From contig JAVWMQ010000003.1 in the NCBI GenBank assembly GCA_036637375.1, forward strand, positions 10,598-74,597: a stretch of 64,000 nucleotides of DNA. The letters run 5' to 3'. The notes under the pieces were generated by a model. It was not told the origin of the DNA. It saw only the letters and a program-made list of their open reading frames with translations, and did no database searches. This DNA comes from JAVWMQ01 sp036637375 (GTDB lineage: Bacteria; Bacillota; Clostridia; Peptostreptococcales; Anaerovoracaceae). Made by a program: the position numbers and the translations under genes. This document shows, piece after piece, positions 1 to 8,661 of this stretch (within the stretch, counting starts at the first letter, position 1; each line of letters opens with the position of its first letter).

Positions 1-201
1 AACGCATACCTGGAATCTTTGTGCACTTTGAGTAGGTGTTCCATCATCTTCTCTTACGTGTAAATGAATAACTGCTGCTCCTGCATCATATGCAGATTTT
101 GCTTCTCTTACTATTTCTTCTACAGTGTAAGGAACTGCTGGGTTCTGCTCTTTAGTTACTTCTGCGCCACAAATACATGCAGCTATAATTACTTTTTCCA
201 T
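1..201 (-). CDS. kce: 3-keto-5-aminohexanoate cleavage enzyme, N-terminal part (cut by window edge)
   Basis: The reading frame starts at the ATG ending at 201 and is open to the window edge, giving about 67 residues that begin MEKVIIAACICGAEVTKEQN. The frame also contains NPAVPYTVEEI and AVIHLHVREDGTPTQ. The HLHVRE metal-binding motif and the GAEVTKEQNPA segment are typical of the BKACE/Kce family. Kce condenses 3-keto-5-aminohexanoate with acetyl-CoA in anaerobic lysine fermentation. The TAG of rapZ runs directly into the GAGG ribosome binding site, so the two genes are almost certainly co-transcribed. Family identity is firm; the exact substrate is inferred because most of the protein is outside the window. 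Confidence 0.8.
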   Translation of the reverse strand, partial: MEKVIIAACICGAEVTKEQNPAVPYTVEEIVREAKSAYDAGAAVIHLHVREDDGTPTQSAQRFQVCV

Positions 202-210
202 TGTTTCCTC

Positions 211-1065
211 CTATTTTTTTACATCTCGGTGCTTCATGGTTACTCGCTTACCTTGAAGCTCAAATAACTTTTGAAACTCATTTGCCATAGTAACAGAACG
301 GTGTTGTCCGCCTGTACATCCAAATGCTAAGTTAATATGAAATTTACCTTCTCGCATATAACATGGTATAATATCATTTATTAATTTAGCTAGATTTTTT
401 TTGAACATTTGAGCTTCTATATGTTTCATAACATAATCTTGTACGTCCTTATCATTCCCCGTATGACTTTTTAATTCTGGGATATAAAATGGATTTGGAA
501 TAAACCTCATATCAAATACCATATCTGCTGAGATTGGAATTCCATGTTTAAATCCAAAGGACATTATGTTGATGACAAAAGTTTCTTCTTGCAGATCGTC
601 TGACAAAATGTTTATCAGTTCGTTTTTTAGTTCTGCTGTTTTCATACTAGATGTGTCTATTATGAAGTCTGCAAGTTTTCTTACGTTTTCTATTTTATTT
701 CTTTCTTTTATAATATCTTCTATTGTTACAGAAGCCTTACTTAGAGGATGTCTCCTCCTTGTTTCACTATATCGCCTTACTAAAACTTCATCAGAAGCCT
801 CAAGGAATATTATTTTGAAATCAATTTCGCTTTCTTTTAGGACTTCAAAACCAAATAGCATATCATCTGAGAACTCAGAGCCTCGAACGTCCATTACAAA
901 TGCAGCTTTCTCTATTGCACCACCTTTGGCAGTAGAAAGTTCGATAAAGTTTTTAATTAATGCAACTGGCATATTGTCAACGCAATAGTACCCTATATCT
1001 TCTAGGCTTTCTATTGCTTGCGATTTACCTGCACCTGATAACCCTGTAACAATTATAACTTCCAT
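211..1065 (-). CDS. rapZ: RapZ/YvcJ family RNase adapter, nucleotide-binding protein
   Basis: The protein has 284 residues, the usual family length. A P-loop GLSGAGKS lies at residues 8-15, and the conserved C-terminal GCTGGQHRS segment begins near residue 249. In Enterobacteria RapZ binds the GlmZ sRNA and delivers it to RNase E; in Firmicutes (YvcJ) it is a GTP/ATP-binding protein linked to competence and cell-wall amino-sugar signalling. It is the fourth gene of a run with the PHP protein 4 bases upstream. In many Clostridia the neighbours downstream are yvcK and whiA, but here a kce gene follows instead. The start has a TAGGAG site upstream. Confidence 0.93.
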   Translation of the reverse strand: MEVIIVTGLSGAGKSQAIESLEDIGYYCVDNMPVALIKNFIELSTAKGGAIEKAAFVMDVRGSEFSDDMLFGFEVLKESEIDFKIIFLEASDEVLVRRYSETRRRHPLSKASVTIEDIIKERNKIENVRKLADFIIDTSSMKTAELKNELINILSDDLQEETFVINIMSFGFKHGIPISADMVFDMRFIPNPFYIPELKSHTGNDKDVQDYVMKHIEAQMFKKNLAKLINDIIPCYMREGKFHINLAFGCTGGQHRSVTMANEFQKLFELQGKRVTMKHRDVKK

Positions 1066-1069
1066 TTTT

Positions 1070-1804
1070 TTAATCTCCTAATTCAATATTTACAATTCTT
1101 GACAGGTCTAGTCCTGCTTCCATTGCTCTGTCAAGACCACCCCTAAAAGTTCCAACGGCCTCCTTAGTATGTGCGTCACTACTAATTATGAAACGTACAT
1201 CTTCTTTTGCTGCCAACTTTATTTCTTCTACTGTTAAATGAGAATGCCTTGTACTTATTTCCATAAGTACATTGTTCTCTGCACATGCCTTTGCAATTAT
1301 TTCAACATCAAATGGACCTTTATCTCCTGGATGTGTCAGTATCTTTATATTATTATTCTTAATTGCTTCTATTGTCATCTTTGTATTTAGTTCACAAAGC
1401 TTATCTCTTTGTTTCTTTGTTTTGACAATATTATGTTTATACAAATAGTTCCCAATGCAATAACCATTTCTAACACCGTAATGATACCCTGCAATAATGA
1501 AATCATAATCTTTGCTTTCCTTTTCTGAAACGTCAAGGCAGTTACCCTTATTAATTATATTTGCTTCAACACCAAGATATATTTTGATTTCTGGATAAAG
1601 CAAATTCAGTCTGTCGATTTCTGCTCTCATTTCTGGAATTGCCTTCTTTTTGATTCCATAAGTAAGGTGCCCTGGTCCATGATCTGTAATGGCAATTTCT
1701 CTAAGTCCTTTTTGTATGGCAACATTTACATTATCTTCAATACTACCCTTGCCATGACTAAAGGTTGTATGAGTATGATAATCAAATAACATTCTGTAAT
1801 CCAT
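1070..1804 (-). CDS. PHP-domain phosphoesterase (YcdX-like)
   Basis: A 244-residue single-domain PHP protein. The metal-binding motif HTH is at residues 10-12 with a further His at 17, followed by TDHGPG near 40, an ILTHPGDKG segment and a late SSDAH motif. Together these form the trinuclear metal site of PHP phosphoesterases such as YcdX and histidinol-phosphatase-like proteins. It is too short for HisK with extra domains and no histidine genes are nearby, so histidinol phosphatase is unlikely. The start codon overlaps the murB stop by one base (TAATG), which points to translational coupling. The physiological substrate is unknown; this pairing between murB and rapZ recurs in Clostridia. Confidence 0.85.
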   Translation of the reverse strand: MDYRMLFDYHTHTTFSHGKGSIEDNVNVAIQKGLREIAITDHGPGHLTYGIKKKAIPEMRAEIDRLNLLYPEIKIYLGVEANIINKGNCLDVSEKESKDYDFIIAGYHYGVRNGYCIGNYLYKHNIVKTKKQRDKLCELNTKMTIEAIKNNNIKILTHPGDKGPFDVEIIAKACAENNVLMEISTRHSHLTVEEIKLAAKEDVRFIISSDAHTKEAVGTFRGGLDRAMEAGLDLSRIVNIELGD

Positions 1805-2721
1805 TATTCTTCACCTACAATTCTAACTTCAGGTTCAAGCATAACGCCAAAATCCTTCATTACTTTTGCCTGAACTAAATGCATAAGTGTAATTATATCA
1901 GTTGCAGTTGCATCTCCAATATTAATTACAAACCCTGAATGTAGTTCTGAAACTTGTGCTCCACCAACTGTCAAACCTTTTAGTTTAGCATCCTCAACAA
2001 GCTTACCTGCGAAATGACCTGTTGGCCTCTTAAAGAAGCTCCCAGCACTTGGGAAGTTCACCGGTTGTTTTTCGTTTCTCTTTTTGTTCAGTTCTTTCAT
2101 AGTTGCTGAGATTTCATCAAAATCCCCTTCTTTTAATTCCATAGTTACTGAAACAACTATGCCTTTACTTTCTACTAATTTACTGTGTCTATAGGCAAAG
2201 TCCATATCCTTGCCATCAAAAATCATATCGTCTTTACCATCTAGGCTAATAACTCTAACCTGCTTAACTACATCTTTCATTTCACCGCCATAAGCACCCG
2301 CATTCATAAATACTGCACCGCCAAGGCTACCTGGAATTCCACTAGCAAATTCTAGTCCTGTCAATTTATTATTTAGTGCCACTCGTGATACTGTTGATAA
2401 AAGAGCGCCACTTCCTGCAACGATCTTATTACCTTCAACTTCTATTTCTCCAAATTTATCACTAATTTTAATTACAACGCCTCTATATCCTCCATCTTTA
2501 AATAGAATATTTGAGCCATTTCCCATAATTAAATGTTTAATATTTTTTTTATCGAGCCAAACAAGTATTGCTTTTAATTCTTCAACATCCTTTGGAATTA
2601 CAAGCAAATCTGCATTTCCTCCCGCCTTAAACGAGGTATGCTCTGCCATATTAGCATTCACAATTACTCTATCTTCATCTATATTAATTGAATTAATTAA
2701 TTCATTTACTGTTTCAGTCAT
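1804..2721 (-). CDS. murB: UDP-N-acetylenolpyruvoylglucosamine reductase
   Basis: MurB reduces UDP-GlcNAc-enolpyruvate to UDP-MurNAc with NADPH and FAD, the second committed step of peptidoglycan precursor synthesis in the cytoplasm. The 305-residue protein shows the FAD-binding motifs GNGSNILFKDGG and EFASGIPGSLGGAVFMNAGA. The catalytic Ser lies in SAGSFFKRP and a terminal Glu in LEPEVRIVG. The shorter SAGSFF-type C-terminal domain is the Gram-positive (type II) form. A GGAGGAAG site precedes the ATG, and the gene overlaps the upstream transporter stop by one base. Confidence 0.95.
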   Translation of the reverse strand: MTETVNELINSINIDEDRVIVNANMAEHTSFKAGGNADLLVIPKDVEELKAILVWLDKKNIKHLIMGNGSNILFKDGGYRGVVIKISDKFGEIEVEGNKIVAGSGALLSTVSRVALNNKLTGLEFASGIPGSLGGAVFMNAGAYGGEMKDVVKQVRVISLDGKDDMIFDGKDMDFAYRHSKLVESKGIVVSVTMELKEGDFDEISATMKELNKKRNEKQPVNFPSAGSFFKRPTGHFAGKLVEDAKLKGLTVGGAQVSELHSGFVINIGDATATDIITLMHLVQAKVMKDFGVMLEPEVRIVGEE

Positions 2722-3959
2722 TAAATAACTTCCTCCTCATTTTTATCGCACTTCTTGTTTACATAAAGTGTTTTATAGTCATTCAAATTGATTGATAATC
2801 CTTTTTTCTCCAACTTTTTATTTACTGCAAAACATGAATAAGCATAAACTACAGCAAAAATCGGGATTCCAAGTACCATTCCAACAAAGCCGAATAATCC
2901 TCCACCTACAAGTATTGCAAACATTACCCAAAAACTTGGTAGCCCTGTACTACTTCCAAGAATTTTAGGTCCAATAATATTTCCATCTACTTGCTGCAAT
3001 ATCAAAATAAATATTAAGAAATACACGCAAGTCATAGGTTCTTCGATTACAATAAGTAATGCCGATGGAATTGCTCCAATAAATGGTCCGAAAAACGGTA
3101 TGATATTGGTAACACCTATTATAACACTAATTAGCATTGTATATGGCCAATTAAATATACTCATTACAACAAAACAAATTAATCCTATAATTAATGAGTC
3201 AATTAATTTCCCATTTATAAATCCACCAAAAGTTTTGTTTATAAAAGAAGATCCATAAAGGAACATTCCTGCTTTTTCTTCGCTCATTGTTGCAAATACA
3301 AGTTTCTTTACCTGTGCTCCAAAAACTTCCTTACTGTTAAGGAAAAACACGCAGATAATTACTCCTACCGAAATGTTTAGTAATACTCTAGCAAAGCCTA
3401 GGATACTTCCAGAAACCCCTGCCAAAATAGATTGATATTGTGGAATAATTGTCGCTTCAACATATTTAGTAAATTTATCTACTAAGTTTGTAATCCAGCT
3501 TTCCATTGGACCTGCTATCTGTGGTAAATTATCTAACTTGTCTTGCATCAAAACTAATACATTATTTACATTTTCAGGCATTGATTTTGCTAGACTTATA
3601 ATACTTTCAATTAGTCCCGGTATAATCATCCAAAGCAGTATTGTAACTACACCAAACATACAAATTAATGAAATTGATGTTGCCATAAACTTACCAAATG
3701 TAACATTCTTATCTTTGCCTTTGATTTTAATTAATCCCAAATTCTTGAAGTAATTATATGATTTATTGTATACGGGGCAAAGTAAATATGCCATTACAAG
3801 CCCATAAATAAATGGTGTTACGATTTGAGTAAATATACCAACCGCCTTTAGTAGTCCATCCATTCTATAAACTGCAAAAAAGAATAAAATAGAAAGTGCG
3901 ATTACCACAAATGCTACTATTCCAATTTTTACATATTTCATTTCAAATTCAAACTTCAT
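2721..3959 (-). CDS. AI-2E family transporter (putative permease)
   Basis: A 412-residue integral membrane protein with about eight hydrophobic segments. It carries the family-typical C-terminal core with GVTNIIPFFGPFIGAIPSA followed by QQVDGNIIGPKILG, which places it in the AI-2E/UPF0118 family (PF01594). Members include exporters of AI-2 and Na+/H+ antiporters, so the substrate cannot be read from sequence. It is the first gene of the murB-PHP-rapZ-kce run and starts at an ATG with GGAAGGA about 8 bases upstream. Confidence 0.88.
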   Translation of the reverse strand: MKFEFEMKYVKIGIVAFVVIALSILFFFAVYRMDGLLKAVGIFTQIVTPFIYGLVMAYLLCPVYNKSYNYFKNLGLIKIKGKDKNVTFGKFMATSISLICMFGVVTILLWMIIPGLIESIISLAKSMPENVNNVLVLMQDKLDNLPQIAGPMESWITNLVDKFTKYVEATIIPQYQSILAGVSGSILGFARVLLNISVGVIICVFFLNSKEVFGAQVKKLVFATMSEEKAGMFLYGSSFINKTFGGFINGKLIDSLIIGLICFVVMSIFNWPYTMLISVIIGVTNIIPFFGPFIGAIPSALLIVIEEPMTCVYFLIFILILQQVDGNIIGPKILGSSTGLPSFWVMFAILVGGGLFGFVGMVLGIPIFAVVYAYSCFAVNKKLEKKGLSINLNDYKTLYVNKKCDKNEEEVI

Positions 3960-4018
3960 CCACTATCCTTCCACTCAAAAAAATTATCAAAGTAGTTTAA
4001 TAATACTACATTTCCTAC

Positions 4019-4561
4019 CTAAAATCTATCACTATAATTTATTAGACCTCTTATGTATCCACCTTCTGGCTTTGGCAATTCTTTTTTGTAATATAGTATT
4101 GTTCCTTCTATTCCTTTTTCTGTAGCTTCAACAATGGCATATGTTCCCTGTGAACCATCTCTTGGTTTAGTTAAACTACCAGGATTCAAGAGCTTAATGC
4201 CATTTGCTTCCTCATAGTATGCAATATGCGTATGTCCAAAAAATACTGCCTTACATCCCAATTCTTCACATCTATATAGTAGATTTGTTATATCATAATT
4301 TACTCCATATGTATGCCCATGAGTTATTAAAATATTCCCCGCCTCAGTTTCTATTATTTTCTCTGAGTCCTCTTTTATCATGGCACCGTCACAATTTCCT
4401 TTGACCCAAACAACATCTATGTCTAGTCTTTTTTGAAGCTGCATTGCATCTTTATCAAAATCTCCTAGATGAATTATCATATCTATATCTTCTAATTTCC
4501 TATACACTTCATATATCGTGCCTAGTGTCCCATGTGTATCACTAATTACTAAAATTTTCAT
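4019..4561 (-). CDS. YfcE/MJ0936-family metallophosphodiesterase
   Basis: A 180-residue calcineurin-like phosphoesterase. The five metal-binding blocks are visible in order: ISDTHG (residues 6-11), HLGD, VKGNCD, ITHGH and FGHTH. This size and motif set match the YfcE/MJ0936 family of small manganese phosphodiesterases, which act in vitro on generic phosphodiesters; the natural substrate is unknown. It has its own promoter (4601-4629) diverging from the zinc-ribbon gene and a GGGGTAGGA site before the ATG. Confidence 0.88.
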   Translation of the reverse strand: MKILVISDTHGTLGTIYEVYRKLEDIDMIIHLGDFDKDAMQLQKRLDIDVVWVKGNCDGAMIKEDSEKIIETEAGNILITHGHTYGVNYDITNLLYRCEELGCKAVFFGHTHIAYYEEANGIKLLNPGSLTKPRDGSQGTYAIVEATEKGIEGTILYYKKELPKPEGGYIRGLINYSDRF

Positions 4562-4600
4562 ATCCTACCCCTATTCATTATGACAACTTACTTATTAATA

Positions 4601-4629
4601 ATTATATAATAACTTATTTACTATGTCCA
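4601..4629 (-). promoter_or_regulatory. sigma-A promoter of the YfcE-family gene
   Basis: Read on the minus strand, a -35 hexamer TGGACA (4624-4629) and a perfect -10 TATAAT (4601-4606) are separated by 17 bases. Its -35 box is immediately next to the -35 box of the divergent plus-strand promoter at 4617-4645, so the two promoters are back to back and may compete for polymerase. Confidence 0.7.
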
Positions 4630-4645
4630 TATTTTGGAGTACAAT
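4617..4645 (+). promoter_or_regulatory. promoter of the membrane zinc-ribbon gene
   Basis: A -35 box TTTACT (4617-4622) and a -10 box TACAAT (4640-4645) lie 17 bases apart. A GGAGG site at 4664-4668 follows, then the ATG at 4675, giving a short leader of about 25 bases. Confidence 0.6.
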
Positions 4646-4674
4646 GGAACTTAATTATTTAACGGAGGTAAAAA

Positions 4675-5085
4675 ATGCGTAACATTCAAGAACGTCTTAT
4701 GCGATTTATGTATGGTAGGTACGGTGCGGATCAATTATATTACGGACTTATTATTTTGTACTTTATATTACTAATACTTAATTTCTTTTTTAGTAGTATT
4801 ATATTGAGTATACTAATAACCTTGTTATTCCTGTTTTCATTTTGGAGAGTTTTTTCTCGTAATATTCCAAAGCGAAGGGCCGAAAACGAGGCTTTCCTAA
4901 AAATCTGGGAAAAGTTTGCTCCAGATCTAAAATTCCTAAAAATGCGAGTTAGTGAATTTAGAACTCATGCTTTTCACAAGTGTCCATACTGCAGTTCTGT
5001 ATTAAGGCTGCCACGCAAGAGAGGTAAGTTTCCGATTACTTGCCCAAAATGTAATCAAAGATTTCATATTAGAAATTGGTTCTAA
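4675..5085 (+). CDS. Small membrane protein with C-terminal zinc ribbon
   Basis: A 136-residue protein. Residues about 22-60 form two closely spaced hydrophobic helices. A basic cytoplasmic stretch follows, then a C-terminal zinc ribbon made of CPYC and CPKC pairs about 20 residues apart. Proteins of this layout recur in Clostridia and are annotated only as zinc-ribbon or hypothetical proteins; I do not know the function. It is a single-gene unit with its own promoter and a shared terminator downstream. The GGAGG site and 17-base-spaced promoter make it a convincing expressed gene. Confidence 0.8.
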   Translation: MRNIQERLMRFMYGRYGADQLYYGLIILYFILLILNFFFSSIILSILITLLFLFSFWRVFSRNIPKRRAENEAFLKIWEKFAPDLKFLKMRVSEFRTHAFHKCPYCSSVLRLPRKRGKFPITCPKCNQRFHIRNWF

Positions 5086-5092
5086 TAATTAA

Positions 5093-5164
5093 AATAACCA
5101 CCTGTTACAATATGCTCCTCATTGTGAGAGATTCATATTATTAACTGGTGGTTATTATTTTTTT
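5093..5164. terminator. bidirectional terminator between convergent genes
   Basis: An inverted repeat AATAACCACC (5093-5102) and GGTGGTTATT (5147-5156) encloses a loop of about 44 bases and is followed by T-rich DNA on the plus side (ATTTTTTTG). It separates the convergent zinc-ribbon and PhnA-like genes. The long loop is unusual for an intrinsic terminator. Confidence 0.6.
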
Positions 5165-5175
5165 GTGTTGCTAAA

Positions 5176-5514
5176 CTATATCTTTTTAACAAATTCAGAC
5201 TTTAGGCTCATAGCTCCAAATCCTGGGATATTACAATCAATGTTATGATCCCCATCAGAAACTAATCTAATACCTTTAACTTTAGTTCCTTGTTTTAATG
5301 GTGTGCTACTTCCTTTTACTTTTAAATCCTTAATAATTGTAACTGAATCACCATCAGCTAAAATATTACCATTTGAATCCTTTACTAATGCCGCCTCAGC
5401 TTCCGCTTCGGCACTTGCCAATGTCCATTCATATGCACACTCAGGGCAAACCAGTAGGTTTCCATCCTCGTAAGTATACTCGCTTCCACACTTTGGGCAA
5501 TTTGGTAATGACAT
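5176..5514 (-). CDS. PhnA/YjdM-family zinc-ribbon protein
   Basis: A 112-residue protein. An N-terminal zinc ribbon has CPKC (residues 6-9) and CPEC near residues 23-26, followed by the conserved C-terminal domain with [20 protein letters not shown] and [15 protein letters not shown]. This matches the PhnA/YjdM family. The old name 'alkylphosphonate utilization protein' comes from E. coli operon context and is not supported by chemistry; no phosphonate genes are present here. The ATG is preceded by GAGGAGGA. Confidence 0.9.
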   Translation of the reverse strand: MSLPNCPKCGSEYTYEDGNLLVCPECAYEWTLASAEAEAEAALVKDSNGNILADGDSVTIIKDLKVKGSSTPLKQGTKVKGIRLVSDGDHNIDCNIPGFGAMSLKSEFVKKI

Positions 5515-5526
5515 ATTATCCTCCTC

Positions 5527-7179
5527 TTATCTCTTAAAAATTTGTGTATTTGTTGTAACAGTATCTGCACCTAGGCTAAAGTAGTAAGCCCCTATTCTTG
5601 GATCGTCAATTGTTCCAACGTTTATTTTCATTTTGTATTTATCATGAACTTCTTTAATAATACTTTCATTAACATATTTGTAATTCAAATTAATTTCATT
5701 TATATTATTGCTCTTTGCCCAATCAAAATAACTTTTCAGTCCTTCTCTATAAGCTGTTCTTGAAAGGTTTATTCCAGTTGTAATCGTTACACCCATTTCT
5801 GCAGCTGCTTGATTTAGACTATTTAATGACGGTTTCCTAAAACTAATAAATTTAACATTTGTTAAAGGCCTTTGCTGCTGAACTTTCATAATCAAAGCCT
5901 TGCTCTGCTCTACACTAAACAAATCTTCTTTGATTTCAATTATTATTTGTTTATCTGCTGCTGCAGTCATTGCCTCTTCAATTGTTGGGATTTTGTACTG
6001 AGTTTGATCTTCTGAATCATTAATGTTCTTTACATTATACCTATAATCAGTTTTTAGATTCTCGTAAATAACGTCAGTTGATAGAATATCATATCCTGTC
6101 ATTCTCTTCAAGTTTTTGTCATGCATACAGATAAATTGATAATTTCCATTTGCATCTTTTATTGTCCAAATATCTGTTTCAATACTTTGCATTCCTGCAT
6201 CTGAGGCAGCTTTAATCGCTTCAACTGTATTCTCTGGATGTTCTCCTGATAACCCTCTATGTGCAGTAAAATAAAAATCCTTGATGGTTAAGTCCTTTAA
6301 CACCTTTACTTTGTATGTTTTAGTAAAGTGCCCATCTTTTGAGTTAACAGAAATAATCCCCTTACCTGGAGAAACTGGTCTCACATTACCACCTTTTGAA
6401 ACACTTAGTGTTTTAGGTGTTAATGACTTATAATAAACTTCTTTATCTGAAGCCGTTTCTGGACCAACACTTATAGTTTTCATCTTAAATGTTTCGTCCT
6501 TAAAGAATCCATATTTAGTACTAACCTCTGGTTTAGCCTGGATATCTGATACATAGGTCTTAACAGTTATCTTTGTTTCAATTGACTTCTTGCTTCCATC
6601 AGTTGTTGTCCCTTTGACAACTAAAGTTCCGTTTTTAATTGGCGTTACAGTACCTGCCTTAGACACTGTTGCAATTGAATTGTCCATTCCCTCAAATATC
6701 ATCTTTTTGTTACTTGCAGTTGCTGGAGATATTTTGACTTTTAATGAAAGAGTTCTACCCATATAAACAACATTCTTGTTGTTCTTGCTGCTGTCCCAAC
6801 TAACTTTTGAAACTCGAGTTCCTACAGTTATTTTTACTGAGTCTATTAGGGTATTTGTTGTTATGTTAGTAGCCTTAATAGTAGCACTACCCTTTTTTAA
6901 CCCTTTAATTTCGCCATCACTTGAAACTGAAACAATCTTTTTGTTGCTTGTTTCAAATTCAATATCCCCTAGTGGTTCAAGCTGTTTCACATCTAGCCTT
7001 AACTTTTCTTTTAGCTTGATAGTATGCTCATCACCTACATTTTGAAATCCAATTGGATTTTGCGTATTTACTTCATTCTCTAAAGTTCCATCTCCTGGCG
7101 ATTTTGCCATAACCGGTACTGCTGAGGTAAAAATCATACAAACCACAACCACCATAACTAACAATTTTTTCTTTAACAT
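5527..7179 (-). CDS. Secreted Ig-like (BIG2) / glycerophosphodiester phosphodiesterase protein
   Basis: About 550 residues. A Lys-rich start followed by a hydrophobic stretch and VMAKS forms a signal peptide (about 1-26). Roughly residues 50-290 hold three bacterial Ig-like repeats, recognisable by VSVSSDGEIKGLKKGSATI, IATVSKAGTVTPIKNG and SVSKGGNVRPVSPGKG. The GDPD domain begins near 306 with AHRGLSGEHPENT, then ETDIW and MHDKN, the expected His/Glu/Asp catalytic set. It probably hydrolyses glycerophosphodiesters at the cell surface. The ATG at 7179 is preferred over 7188 because AAAGGA is correctly spaced only for the former. There are no sortase or S-layer motifs. Confidence 0.87.
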   Translation of the reverse strand: MLKKKLLVMVVVVCMIFTSAVPVMAKSPGDGTLENEVNTQNPIGFQNVGDEHTIKLKEKLRLDVKQLEPLGDIEFETSNKKIVSVSSDGEIKGLKKGSATIKATNITTNTLIDSVKITVGTRVSKVSWDSSKNNKNVVYMGRTLSLKVKISPATASNKKMIFEGMDNSIATVSKAGTVTPIKNGTLVVKGTTTDGSKKSIETKITVKTYVSDIQAKPEVSTKYGFFKDETFKMKTISVGPETASDKEVYYKSLTPKTLSVSKGGNVRPVSPGKGIISVNSKDGHFTKTYKVKVLKDLTIKDFYFTAHRGLSGEHPENTVEAIKAASDAGMQSIETDIWTIKDANGNYQFICMHDKNLKRMTGYDILSTDVIYENLKTDYRYNVKNINDSEDQTQYKIPTIEEAMTAAADKQIIIEIKEDLFSVEQSKALIMKVQQQRPLTNVKFISFRKPSLNSLNQAAAEMGVTITTGINLSRTAYREGLKSYFDWAKSNNINEINLNYKYVNESIIKEVHDKYKMKINVGTIDDPRIGAYYFSLGADTVTTNTQIFKR

Positions 7180-7276
7180 TTTTCCCATCCTTTGGTGCTT
7201 TTTTTAACAACTACTACTCCTTATTAATTACCCTAATTATTAGTAATTAATTTATTTTTATTTTACTTCATACTTT

Positions 7277-8656
7277 TTATGCTTCTTTTAGAAAAGCTAC
7301 ATAACCTTTTTTTGCTTCATAAATGTCTGCCTTACTTGAAACTTCATAAGGTGCGTGCATATTTAAAACCGCAACGCCGCAGTCAACAACCTCCATACCA
7401 TATAATGACAGAATGTATGCAATTGTACCGCCTCCACCAAGATCAACCTTACCTAGTTCTGCTGACTGAAATACAACATTATGTTTGTGCATAATTCTTC
7501 GTATTTCTCCTAAATATTCTGCATTAGCATCATTTGATCCGCTCTTGCCTCTTGCTCCTGTAAACTTATTAAATACTACCCCTTTACCAAAGTGAGCCGC
7601 ATTCTTTTTGTCAAAAGCTGATGCAAAACTAGGATCATAAGCTGCGCTAACGTCTGATGACAACATCTTTGAATTTCCAAGGGTTCTTCTAAGTTTAAGT
7701 TCCGAATAAACTCCCATAGCTTCAAGTAGTTCTGCCACTGTATTTTCAAAGAACTTTGACATCATGCCAGTTGCTCCAACACTGCCTATTTCTTCTTTGT
7801 CAACTAACAGTGTGCAAGAAGTTTTCTTTACATCTTTGACCTCTAACATTGCCACAAGAGAAGTGTATGAGCATACTCTATCGTCTTGACCATATGCCAT
7901 AATCATGCTTCTGTCAAGCCCTGCATCTTTGGCCTTAAATGCTGGTACTGCTTCAAGCTCCGCCGACCAAAAATCATCTTCGCTAATTCCGTATTTATCT
8001 TTCAAAATAGCTAAAACATTAGCCTTTACACTATCTTTTTCTTCACCTTTTAATGGCTTACTTCCACAAATAATATCTAGATCTTCACCTTCTATTACTA
8101 TTCTAGCCTTTTTTTCAAGCTGCTCTTGAGATAAGTGAACTAGCAAGTCTGATATAAACAATACTGGATCAGATTCATCTTCCCCAACAACAATATTTAC
8201 AATAGTTCCATCTTTTTTCACCACTACACCATGTAGTGCTAATGGTATTGTAACCCATTGGTATTTCTTAATTCCTCCATAATAATGAGTATCAAGTAGT
8301 GCAATTTCTGTATCCTCATAAAGTGGATTTTGTTTAATATCAATTCTTGGTGAGTCGATATGAGCTCCAAGAATATTCATACCATTTTCAATATCCTCTT
8401 CACCTATATTAAATAATGCTACAGATTTTTTCATACAAACTGCATATACTTTGTCGTTCTTTTTTAACTTTTGTCCTTTTTTGATTACATCATCAAGGTC
8501 TACATAACCTTCAGCTTTCGCTGCCGCTATTATTAATTCTACACATTCACGCTCTGTTTTACCTTTATCTAAAAACTCTTTGTAGTTTGAGCACAATACT
8601 TCTAACTCTATTAGTTCCTTTTTACTATAATTATTCCATGAATTTTTTTCTTTCAT
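7277..8656 (-). CDS. M18 family aminopeptidase
   Basis: A 459-residue cytosolic dinuclear zinc aminopeptidase of family M18. Visible metal and catalytic motifs are GAHIDSPRID, GQDDRVCSYTS, VDKEEIGSVGATG, the late SNDANAEY and the terminal NMHAPYEV segment. Members release N-terminal amino acids, often acidic or aliphatic, from peptides. The length matches the bacterial ApeA type. The ATG at 8656 is chosen over the TTG one codon upstream; GGAGG lies 10 bases before it. It is 5 bases downstream of the C_GCAxxG_C_C gene and shares its promoter. Confidence 0.92.
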   Translation of the reverse strand: MKEKNSWNNYSKKELIELEVLCSNYKEFLDKGKTERECVELIIAAAKAEGYVDLDDVIKKGQKLKKNDKVYAVCMKKSVALFNIGEEDIENGMNILGAHIDSPRIDIKQNPLYEDTEIALLDTHYYGGIKKYQWVTIPLALHGVVVKKDGTIVNIVVGEDESDPVLFISDLLVHLSQEQLEKKARIVIEGEDLDIICGSKPLKGEEKDSVKANVLAILKDKYGISEDDFWSAELEAVPAFKAKDAGLDRSMIMAYGQDDRVCSYTSLVAMLEVKDVKKTSCTLLVDKEEIGSVGATGMMSKFFENTVAELLEAMGVYSELKLRRTLGNSKMLSSDVSAAYDPSFASAFDKKNAAHFGKGVVFNKFTGARGKSGSNDANAEYLGEIRRIMHKHNVVFQSAELGKVDLGGGGTIAYILSLYGMEVVDCGVAVLNMHAPYEVSSKADIYEAKKGYVAFLKEA

Positions 8657-8661
8657 CAAAA

